Assembly (NCBI GenBank): GCA_959019775.1
Contig: CAUEPS010000004.1
Coordinates: 1-64,000, forward strand
Direction: 5' to 3'
Length of the DNA stretch: 64,000 bases
Source: an uncultured Collinsella sp.
GTDB taxonomy: Bacteria; Actinomycetota; Coriobacteriia; Coriobacteriales; Coriobacteriaceae
In this document: positions 58,061-64,000 of the stretch, one piece after another
Layout: each line of letters begins with the position of its first letter
How positions within the stretch are numbered: the stretch's first letter is position 1
Made by a program: the position numbers and the translations under genes
Notes under the pieces: generated by a model
The model's database searches: none
Seen by the model: only the letters and a program-made list of their open reading frames with translations
What the model was told of the DNA's origin: nothing

Positions 58061-59167
58061 ATGACTGAAACCATCTTCTCCCCTTCATTTGGAAATCGCC
58101 CATCCTATCTCGTTGGGCGAGGAAGTGTAATTTCAACATTCATCTCCGGCCTTGAGCAGGAGCCGGGCAATCGAGACCGCGCCATGCTCATGCTCGGCCA
58201 GCGAGGAAGCGGCAAAACGGTTCTCCTGTGGGAGCTCGCCGATCGCGCTCGCAAGCTTGGCTTCGTCGTCGCCACACCCACCGTTGCCTCCGAGGACATG
58301 CTCGAGCGCATTGTTGAAAAAATCCAAGAGGCGGGCGAGCCCTATGCCAACAAACGTCATCATCCTAAACTCACGGGCGGTAGCCTGAGCGTCTTCGGTT
58401 TCTCAGCCGGCCTCGAGTTCACGCGCGACGTACAGGAAACCAAGAGCTTCCAGTTCAAGCTCACGCAACTAGCGCGCAAACTAACCGAGCAAGGACATGG
58501 CATCCTCATCCTCATCGATGAGCTCCAGGCCAATTCGCCCGAGATCAGACAACTCGTCACCGCTTATCAAGAGCTCGTCGGCGAGGGACTCAACGTCGCG
58601 CTCGTTATGGCGGGCCTTCCGGGAGCGGTCTCGGCAACACTCAACGACCGTGTGCTGACGTTTCTCAACCGCGCGCGCAAAGTCACGCTCGAACCGCTTT
58701 CAGTCGGAGATGTCGATGCCTATTACCAGCGGGCCTTCGAAGAGCTCGGCCTTGATATCCCAAGCGATCTTCGGCTGGATGCCGCTCGCGCAACCCAGGG
58801 CTCGCCCTACATGCTGCAGCTCATCGGCTACAACATCGCCAATCGTTGCCAGGCAGGAGAACGCGTAACACAAGAGCTAGTCGACGGAGCCATTGGGGCG
58901 TCAAAGGTCGATTTCGAAAACGATGTGTGCGAGACGACGCTCGCCGCGCTCTCGGACCAAGACATTGCGTTTCTTGCCGCAATGGCGGATGACGAAGACA
59001 CCGTGTCGCGCATTTCTGATGTAGCCGAGCGCATGTCGGTCACACCCGACTACGCACAAAAGTATCGCCGGCGCCTTATCGACGCCGGCGTGATCGAACA
59101 GGCCCGCCGCGGGTATGTGCGTTTCGCTGTTCCTTATATGGCTGACTACCTGCGAAGTCAGCTGTAA
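58061..59167 (+). CDS. Orphan AAA+ ATPase with C-terminal winged helix
   Basis: A 368-residue protein. Walker A is LGQRGSGKTVLL (about residues 45-56), Walker B is GILILIDELQ, and a sensor region lies at VALVMAGLPGAV. The last 90 residues read like a winged helix (VSRISDVAERMSVTPDYAQKYRRRLIDAGVIEQ). It resembles STAND-like/ORC-CDC6-like ATPases found as single genes in mobile or accessory regions. Codon use is slightly less GC-biased than in neighbours. No transposase, toxin or nuclease is next to it. Role unknown. Confidence 0.8.
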   Translation: MTETIFSPSFGNRPSYLVGRGSVISTFISGLEQEPGNRDRAMLMLGQRGSGKTVLLWELADRARKLGFVVATPTVASEDMLERIVEKIQEAGEPYANKRHHPKLTGGSLSVFGFSAGLEFTRDVQETKSFQFKLTQLARKLTEQGHGILILIDELQANSPEIRQLVTAYQELVGEGLNVALVMAGLPGAVSATLNDRVLTFLNRARKVTLEPLSVGDVDAYYQRAFEELGLDIPSDLRLDAARATQGSPYMLQLIGYNIANRCQAGERVTQELVDGAIGASKVDFENDVCETTLAALSDQDIAFLAAMADDEDTVSRISDVAERMSVTPDYAQKYRRRLIDAGVIEQARRGYVRFAVPYMADYLRSQL

Positions 59168-59175
59168 CTGTAGAC

Positions 59176-59214
59176 AAACCACCGCAAAGGGGACAGGCAC
59201 CTTTGTGGTGGTTT
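59176..59214. terminator. GTCCC-loop hairpin between convergent genes
   Basis: AAACCACCGCAAAG (59176-59189) and CTTTGTGGTGGTTT (59201-59214), one mismatch, loop in minus orientation. It starts nine bases after the AAA+ stop and ends five bases before the stop of the convergent DUF4867 gene, so it can terminate both. Confidence 0.82.
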
Positions 59215-59218
59215 GGGG

Positions 59219-59863
59219 TTAGTCGCAGGTGATGTCGAGGTTCTTGCCGGTGAGGCCTACGTAGCCGCCTTCGGCTGCCTTGGGGCTGTCGGCGTGACAG
59301 AGGACCCACTTGTCGGCCTTCCAGTAGCAGTAGCTGTCACCGGCGGCAGGCATGTCGGTCGCAGCCTCGGGACGCGGGCCGTTGGTACCAGCGGGCAGCG
59401 CAACCATCACCTGGAAGCCGCCGTCGTCGACCATGCACGGCGTGTAATGGAGCGTCGTGGCGTAGACCTCGACGAGCGTACCGGCCGGCGCGCGGAATGC
59501 CTTGACCTGCGCGGTATCGAGCTTGCCGTCGACGATTTGCTCGCGCTTGGCCAGCAGCAGGATAAAGTCGCGAGCGCCCAGGTTGAACTCGCTGGCGCGG
59601 TGATACTCCAGGCAGTTGAGCTTCGTGTTATGGCCGTTGCACCAGCCCAGCTGGAAGGGGCGGCCGCCGTACATGAGCAGACCGAGCGTTTCGGCGCCTT
59701 CGACCTGCTCGAGCTCGGGCGCAGAGGCCACATACTTGCTGCCCTCGGGAATGGGCGTGGCGGCGAGCGCCTCGACAAGCGGGACGGTCAGGCTGGAGGG
59801 TACGTCGTCCCACACGCGGCCGTAGGACTTGAACTCGGGATCGGTAACAGAGTAGATATGCAT
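59219..59863 (-). CDS. DUF4867 family protein
   Basis: A 214-residue cytosolic, cupin-like protein: LEYHRASEFNLGARDFILLL, and TLVEVYATTLHYTPC with a candidate metal site. DUF4867 proteins are often encoded in sugar-catabolism gene sets, which would fit the neighbouring kinase and transketolase genes. The ATG at 59863 is five bases from CAGGAG; a GTG at 59869 is too close to it. It is separated from luxS by a terminator. Reaction unknown. Confidence 0.82.
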   Translation of the reverse strand: MHIYSVTDPEFKSYGRVWDDVPSSLTVPLVEALAATPIPEGSKYVASAPELEQVEGAETLGLLMYGGRPFQLGWCNGHNTKLNCLEYHRASEFNLGARDFILLLAKREQIVDGKLDTAQVKAFRAPAGTLVEVYATTLHYTPCMVDDGGFQVMVALPAGTNGPRPEAATDMPAAGDSYCYWKADKWVLCHADSPKAAEGGYVGLTGKNLDITCD

Positions 59864-59949
59864 GTTCACTCCTGTTCGTAAATGTGACTATACGAACATT
59901 CTAGAACAATCCCGAGCGGTTTTATACACCCACTTCGCCTGGTCAACAA

Positions 59950-59978
59950 AAAGGTGCCCCCGCATAAGCGAGGGCACC
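59950..59978 (-). terminator. Intrinsic terminator after luxS
   Basis: On the minus strand GGTGCCCTCGC pairs with GCGGGGGCACC (one mismatch) around a four-base loop and is followed by TTTTTGTT. It is about 30 bases after the luxS stop. Confidence 0.85.
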
Positions 59979-60007
59979 CGATGCACGCGTTTTGAGCAGT
60001 GAAGCAC

Positions 60008-60496
60008 TTATGCCTGCTGGTAGTGCAGGTGCTTCTCGTCGATATCGGCCAGGTCGCGGTCGAGGTAGCGGCGCGCGAGCCAGTTGGCCATGGGGAGATT
60101 TTGATCCAGGTAGTTGCCACACTCCTCGGGAGCGGCTCCGGGGACATCGCCCTCAAAGTCGGCGACGAACTCAAACAGCTCGCGGACGAGCGGCAGGATC
60201 TCCTCGCTCGTTACCTCACCAAACACGACCAGGTAAAAGCCCGTGCGGCAGCCCATGGGGCCAAAGTAGACAATACGGCTCGACCACTCGGCATGATTGC
60301 GAAGGAAGGTCGCGCCCAGGTGCTCGATGGTATGGCACTCGGCCGTGTTCATGACCGGCTCCTTGTTGGGCGTGGTCAGGCGCAGGTCAAAGGTGGTGAC
60401 GGCAGTGCCGGTCGCCGGAACGCGGTCGATGCGGCTCACGTACACGCCGGGCTCAAGCAGCAGATGATCGACAGAAAAGCTCGCGATGCGCTCCAT
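60008..60496 (-). CDS. luxS: S-ribosylhomocysteine lyase LuxS
   Basis: A 162-residue metal enzyme that cleaves S-ribosylhomocysteine to homocysteine and the precursor of autoinducer-2. The metal ligands are in ECHTIEHL (residues ~53-60) and EECGNYLDQN. The catalytic Cys is in GPMGCRTGFYL. Length is typical. AGAGGATC precedes the ATG. It stands alone between a palindrome and a terminator. Confidence 0.97.
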   Translation of the reverse strand: MERIASFSVDHLLLEPGVYVSRIDRVPATGTAVTTFDLRLTTPNKEPVMNTAECHTIEHLGATFLRNHAEWSSRIVYFGPMGCRTGFYLVVFGEVTSEEILPLVRELFEFVADFEGDVPGAAPEECGNYLDQNLPMANWLARRYLDRDLADIDEKHLHYQQA

Positions 60497-60516
60497 GGCA
60501 GATCCTCTCGTTAGTC

Positions 60517-60640
60517 AATTTGGGACGGGGCTCTTTTAGCTGGTTCGAATGGTCGCACCAATCATACCAGTCAAAAAAGCCCCGTCCCAAATTAGCCACC
60601 TGGGACGAGGCTAATGATTTTTTGATCCCCGTCCCAGAAA
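60517..60640. repeat. GTCCC-containing inverted repeats between luxS and the kinase gene
   Basis: Perfect 16 bp arms AATTTGGGACGGGGCT (60517-60532) and AGCCCCGTCCCAAATT (60578-60593) flank a 45-base centre. A second, smaller dyad follows (TGGGACGAGG near 60601 and CCCCGTCCCAGA near 60628). The shared GTCCC word links them to the other families. Confidence 0.8.
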
Positions 60641-60647
60641 AATCATT

Positions 60648-62138
60648 CTAGGCAGTGTAGGAAATTGTGGCCTTCACCGCGTGGCGCCAGCCGGCGATCT
60701 TTTTGGCTCGCTCGTCAGCCGGCATCGAAGGCTCCACGATACTGCGAGCGCCGTAGACGTCGACGACGTCGCGCGTGTACATGCCCAGCGCAATGCCGCA
60801 GGCCCAAGCCGCGCCCAGGCCGCTCATCTCGTCGTTGCTTGCGATGCGGATGGGCGAGCCCACAAGATCGCTCTCAAACTGCATCAGGTACGCATCGCGC
60901 GTGGGGCCGCCGTCAACGCGAAGCTCGGCCAGCGCCGCGCCCGAATCCTCGACCATCGCATCGATCACGTCGAAGATCTGATAGGCGATCGACTCGTCGG
61001 CGGCCTTCACGAACTCCGCGCGGCCCGTGGTGCGCGTCATGCCAAAGACGCAACCCTCGGCGTCGCTTGCCCAGTGCGGCGCGCCCAGGCCGGTAAACGC
61101 CGGCACAAAGTAGACGCGGCTCGCCGGGTTGGCGGCATAGCACAGGTCGGTGACCTCTTCGGGGTTGTTGATGAGCTCCAGGTCGTCACGCAGCCAGGTC
61201 TTGACGGCGCCGGCGTAGCTCACGTTGCCCTCGAGCACGTACTCGGTCACGCCGTCCATGCGCCACGCAAGCGAGCTCGAAAGCCCGTGTGAGCTGGCCA
61301 CAAACTCGTCGCCGACGTTCATCATAACCGAGCTGCCGGTGCCATAGGTCGCCTTGGCCATGCCGCGGCTGTGGCAACCCTGCGCAAACAAGGCGGCGTG
61401 GCTGTCGCCGAGCACGCCGTGAATGGGCACGGGCGCCGGCAAAAAGCCGCCCAGGTCCGTTGTGCCGAACAGGCCGTCGGAATCGGTCGCCTGCGGCAGG
61501 CAAGCAGCGTCGATGCCAAAGGCCTCGCACACCGGCTCGCTCCAGCAGCCACGGCGCAGGTCGAACAGCTGCGTGCGGCTGGCGTTGGACCAGTCGCAAC
61601 GAAACTCGGTGCCGCCCGTGAGCGTCCAGACCACCCAGGCATCGATGGTGCCCAAGCAAAGCTCGCCCGCCGCAGCGGCCTTAGCAGCCGCCGGCACGTT
61701 CGCGAGAATCCAGGCCATCTTGCCCGCCGGATAGTAGGGCGAGAGCACCAGGCCCGTCGTGTCGCGCACCAACTCGGACACGCCTTCGCGCGCGGCCAGC
61801 TCGTCGCACAGCTCGCGGGCACGGGCGCACTGCCACACCACGGCGTCGCACAGCGGCTCGCCCGTCGTGCGGTTCCAGGCAACGGTGGTCTCGCGCTGGT
61901 TGGAAATGCCGATGCCGGCGACGTCGGCCGGGTTAACCCCGGTCTCCTCCACCACAGCACGCGCCACGGCCAGGACGTTGGCGGCAATCTCAGCCGGATC
62001 ATGGCTCACCCAGCCGGCCTCGTTGACGATCTGGCGATGTGCGCGGTCGGCACGATGAATCAGATGGCCGCCCTCGTCCACCAGCAGCGCCTTAGTGCCC
62101 TGCGTGGACTGATCGATTCCGATGATGTAGCGGCCCAT
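60648..62138 (-). CDS. glpK: Glycerol kinase (FGGY family)
   Basis: A 496-residue carbohydrate kinase. N-terminal phosphate loop: IGIDQSTQGTKA. Glycerol-kinase substrate residues are recognisable: Arg-Glu in SNQRETTVAW, Trp in AVVWQCARA, Tyr in SPYYPAGKMAW and Asp in GVLGDSHAALFAQ. The FGGY signature is RVDGGPTRDAYLMQFESDL. The SHA instead of QQA after GD makes the substrate less certain. AAAGGGG precedes the ATG. It is 40 bases downstream of the transketolase genes on the same strand, separated by a perfect palindrome. Confidence 0.8.
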   Translation of the reverse strand: MGRYIIGIDQSTQGTKALLVDEGGHLIHRADRAHRQIVNEAGWVSHDPAEIAANVLAVARAVVEETGVNPADVAGIGISNQRETTVAWNRTTGEPLCDAVVWQCARARELCDELAAREGVSELVRDTTGLVLSPYYPAGKMAWILANVPAAAKAAAAGELCLGTIDAWVVWTLTGGTEFRCDWSNASRTQLFDLRRGCWSEPVCEAFGIDAACLPQATDSDGLFGTTDLGGFLPAPVPIHGVLGDSHAALFAQGCHSRGMAKATYGTGSSVMMNVGDEFVASSHGLSSSLAWRMDGVTEYVLEGNVSYAGAVKTWLRDDLELINNPEEVTDLCYAANPASRVYFVPAFTGLGAPHWASDAEGCVFGMTRTTGRAEFVKAADESIAYQIFDVIDAMVEDSGAALAELRVDGGPTRDAYLMQFESDLVGSPIRIASNDEMSGLGAAWACGIALGMYTRDVVDVYGARSIVEPSMPADERAKKIAGWRHAVKATISYTA

Positions 62139-62156
62139 GGCCACCCCTTTCAAAAT

Positions 62157-62191
62157 GAATGTGACAAAGGGACTGTCCCTTTGTCACATTC
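62157..62191. repeat. Perfect 35 bp palindrome (GTCCC type) between transketolase and kinase genes
   Basis: GAATGTGACAAAGGGAC (62157-62173), one T, and GTCCCTTTGTCACATTC (62175-62191). It begins four bases after the transketolase stop and ends just upstream of the glpK ribosome site. No T-run follows, so it may act as an RNA-stability or operator element rather than a terminator. Confidence 0.9.
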
Positions 62192-62194
62192 CAA

Positions 62195-63136
62195 TTACTC
62201 TGCGGGCAGGAACTCGGCAACGGTCTTGGCAATGCCTTCGCCGGTGAGGCCGTAGTGCGCGAAGACCTCGGGCGAGGTGCCAGTGATGACCGGCGCGTCG
62301 GGCAGGCTCAGGCACTTGACCGGACGCGGACAATGCTCGCCCACGACCTGCGCGACCATAGAACCCAGGCCACCGAAGGGGCTGTGCTCCTCGACGGTCA
62401 CGACGGCACGCGTGGCGCCGGCGGCCTCGATCACGGCCTCGGCGTCGAGCGGCTTGACGCAGTACATGTCGAGCACCGTTGCCGAGATGCCCTGCTCGGC
62501 CAGCAGATCGGCGGCGTTCACGGCGTGGCGGACCATCTCGCCGGTGGCCACGATCGTCACATCGGTACCGCGGCGCACCCAGGTGGCGCGGTCCATCTGG
62601 AACGGGCACTCATCCTCGGTGTACACGTCCTCGACCGGGTTGCGGCCCACGCGGATGTAGGCGGGCTTGTTGTCGGCCACCAGAGCACGGACGAGCTCGG
62701 CGGTTTGGAAGCGGTCGCTCGGCAGATACACGCGCATGTTGGGGATCGCGCTCATGGCGGCGATGTCCTGTGCGGAGTGGTGGCTCATACCCAGGGCGCC
62801 GTAGGACACGCCGCCCGAGATGCCGATGAGCTTGACGTTGGTATTGGAGTACGAAACGTCGACCTTACACTGCTCATACGAACGCGTGGTCACAAAGGAT
62901 GCGGGCGAGGCGGCCCAGGCCTTCTTGCCACACGAAGCCATGCCGGCGGCGATGCTCACCAGGTCCTGCTCGGCAATGCCGACTTCGACGGACTGCTGGG
63001 GATACTGATCGAAGAACGGCGTGAGCGACGCGGAGCCACGGGAGTCGGAGCACAGGACGACGATGTCCTTGTCGGTTGCGGCGGCCTCGAGCAGCGTGTC
63101 GCAGATAACCTTGCGGTTGGCGATCTTGTTAGCCAT
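62195..63136 (-). CDS. Transketolase, C-terminal subunit
   Basis: A 313-residue protein equal to the pyrimidine-binding and C-terminal domains of transketolase: VEVGIAEQDLVSIAAGMA (the catalytic Glu in GIAEQ), and VTVEEHSPFGGLGSMVAQV. It forms the enzyme with the next upstream gene and moves two-carbon units between sugar phosphates with thiamine diphosphate. The ATG at 63136 overlaps the end of the N-terminal subunit gene by eight bases, with AAGGAGG inside that gene. Split transketolases are common in anaerobic Actinobacteria and Firmicutes. Confidence 0.94.
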   Translation of the reverse strand: MANKIANRKVICDTLLEAAATDKDIVVLCSDSRGSASLTPFFDQYPQQSVEVGIAEQDLVSIAAGMASCGKKAWAASPASFVTTRSYEQCKVDVSYSNTNVKLIGISGGVSYGALGMSHHSAQDIAAMSAIPNMRVYLPSDRFQTAELVRALVADNKPAYIRVGRNPVEDVYTEDECPFQMDRATWVRRGTDVTIVATGEMVRHAVNAADLLAEQGISATVLDMYCVKPLDAEAVIEAAGATRAVVTVEEHSPFGGLGSMVAQVVGEHCPRPVKCLSLPDAPVITGTSPEVFAHYGLTGEGIAKTVAEFLPAE

Positions 63137-63965
63137 TGATGGCCTCCTTATGGGCAGCGAAATCGGCGATGATCTGGGCATATTCCTCATCGTTGGGCAG
63201 GTGGTGATGCCAGGCGGCCTTGTCCTCCATGACGGGCGAGCCATAGCCCTTCACCGTGTTGAGAATGATGACCGTGGGCTTTCCGCTGGTCTCTGCCGCA
63301 AGCGTCAGCGCGGCGTCGATGGCTCGAACGTCGTTGCCCGGAATGGAGAGCACGTTCCAGCCGAAGGCAGCCCAGCGCTCCTCCTGCGAATCCTGCTTCA
63401 TGACGTCCTCGGTGCTGCCGCTGATCTGCAGGCGGTTGCGGTCCACGAGCGCGCACAGGTTATCGAGCTGGTAGTTGCCACCGCTCATGGCGCCCTCCCA
63501 GACCGAGCCCTCGGCAAGCTCGCCATCGCCCATGATGGTGTAGACGCGGTAGTCGCGGCCGTCCATCTTGCCGGCAAGCGCCATGCCGACGGCCACGGGC
63601 AGGCCATGGCCCAGCGAACCGGAGTTCATCTCGATGCCCTTGAGCTTGTTGTTGGGATGCCCGATGTAGGGGCTGCCGAACTTGGAGAAGCGGGCTTTGA
63701 CATCGTCGAGGTCCAGATAGCCCTCGTGGCACAGCACCGCGTAGTAGGCCTCCATGGCGTGGCCCTTGGAGAGCACGAAGCGATCGCGGTTGGGATCGTC
63801 GACAGTCTCGGGCGAAATGTTAAGGTGGTTGGCATAGAGGGTCATGAGGGCGTCGATCACCGACATGTCGCCGCCAATATGGCCGCCGGCGCCAGCCATG
63901 ATGATATCGACGCAATCACGGCGAAGGTCCCAGCGCAGGGACTCAAGCTCTTCGATAGTTGCCAT
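63129..63965 (-). CDS. Transketolase, N-terminal subunit
   Basis: A 278-residue protein carrying the thiamine-diphosphate-binding domain: GGHIGGDMSVIDALMTLY, SKGHAMEAYYAVL, GSLGHGLPVAVGMAL and the metal-binding motif IMGDGELAEGSVWEGAM (GDG...N-type). It pairs with the downstream subunit. GAGGAG lies inside the end of the gene before it. The start ATG at 63965 gives the usual N-terminus. Confidence 0.95.
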   Translation of the reverse strand: MATIEELESLRWDLRRDCVDIIMAGAGGHIGGDMSVIDALMTLYANHLNISPETVDDPNRDRFVLSKGHAMEAYYAVLCHEGYLDLDDVKARFSKFGSPYIGHPNNKLKGIEMNSGSLGHGLPVAVGMALAGKMDGRDYRVYTIMGDGELAEGSVWEGAMSGGNYQLDNLCALVDRNRLQISGSTEDVMKQDSQEERWAAFGWNVLSIPGNDVRAIDAALTLAAETSGKPTVIILNTVKGYGSPVMEDKAAWHHHLPNDEEYAQIIADFAAHKEAING

Positions 63966-63967
63966 TT

Positions 63968-64000
63968 CTACTCTCCTCGCAGGTAGGCTTTGACGTCTTC
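63968..64000 (-). CDS. 3' end of an upstream gene of the transketolase operon (partial)
   Basis: The last ten codons and the stop (EDVKAYLRGE) run off the window edge. They are in frame, and the ribosome site of the transketolase gene lies inside them, as in other operons here. Too short to identify the product. Confidence 0.5.
   Translation of the reverse strand, partial: EDVKAYLRGE

Overview
The window is high-GC bacterial chromosome that looks like a gut coriobacterium (class Coriobacteriia), most probably Collinsella. This is inferred from gene content and base composition, not from a marker gene: a membrane-domain/LuxR-HTH fusion regulator, a giant LPxTG surface protein, PTS and 6-phospho-beta-glucosidase genes, split transketolase genes and hydrogenase maturation genes sit together in strongly GC3-biased DNA. 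No rRNA, tRNA, CRISPR array, prophage or intact insertion sequence was seen.

Layout. 1-4800: a small ferredoxin, then the minus-strand NAD operon nadA-nadB-nadC-niaR with a promoter-overlapping perfect palindrome that is a good NiaR operator candidate. 4900-13800: a 2218-residue sortase-anchored protein, divergent from a LytTR regulator/GHKL kinase pair. 13800-21840: a uracil-glycosylase-like protein, thioredoxin, a small helical protein coupled to a His-rich NikR, the [NiFe]-hydrogenase maturation genes hypF-hypC-hypD-hypE, and a HAD phosphatase. 22100-30300: a lipoprotein and a sugar block (PTS IIA, GH1 6-phospho-beta-glucosidase, AraC regulator, large glycosidase-like protein, RpiR regulator). 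30300-35300: an XRE/desulfoferrodoxin-like protein, pyrE, and an MgtA-type P-type ATPase with a structured leader and a 23-codon upstream ORF. 35300-40600: two paralogous lipoproteins, a zinc-ribbon protein, a membrane-anchored protein and the LuxR fusion regulator. 40800-47400: a second carbohydrate block (DUF4038-like glycosidase, PTS IIBC, esterase, DUF1593 protein) around an operator-rich AT-rich intergenic region. 47700-52000: a zinc-ribbon/SPFH/lipoprotein operon resembling Bacillus ydjGHI. 52200-56200: a NarL-type two-component pair preceded by a sensor gene broken by one in-frame TGA. 56300-64000: a second GH1 enzyme, an orphan AAA+ ATPase, a DUF4867 protein, luxS, a glycerol-kinase-like gene and split transketolase.

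The genes fit a fermentative, carbohydrate-scavenging gut anaerobe: phosphotransferase uptake of beta-glucosides (IIBC and a separate IIA, with two cytosolic GH1 enzymes), oligosaccharide trimming, hydrogen metabolism, de novo NAD synthesis and host-surface attachment.

The most unexpected feature is non-coding. Between genes lie at least six families of perfect or near-perfect palindromes. Several families share one design: variable stem arms around a loop whose 3' side reads GTCCC. A separate ~163 bp element occurs twice, each time directly after a minus-strand gene. These, the broken sensor gene, the mgtA leader and the operator cluster at 43.8-44.3 kb are the main items for follow-up.
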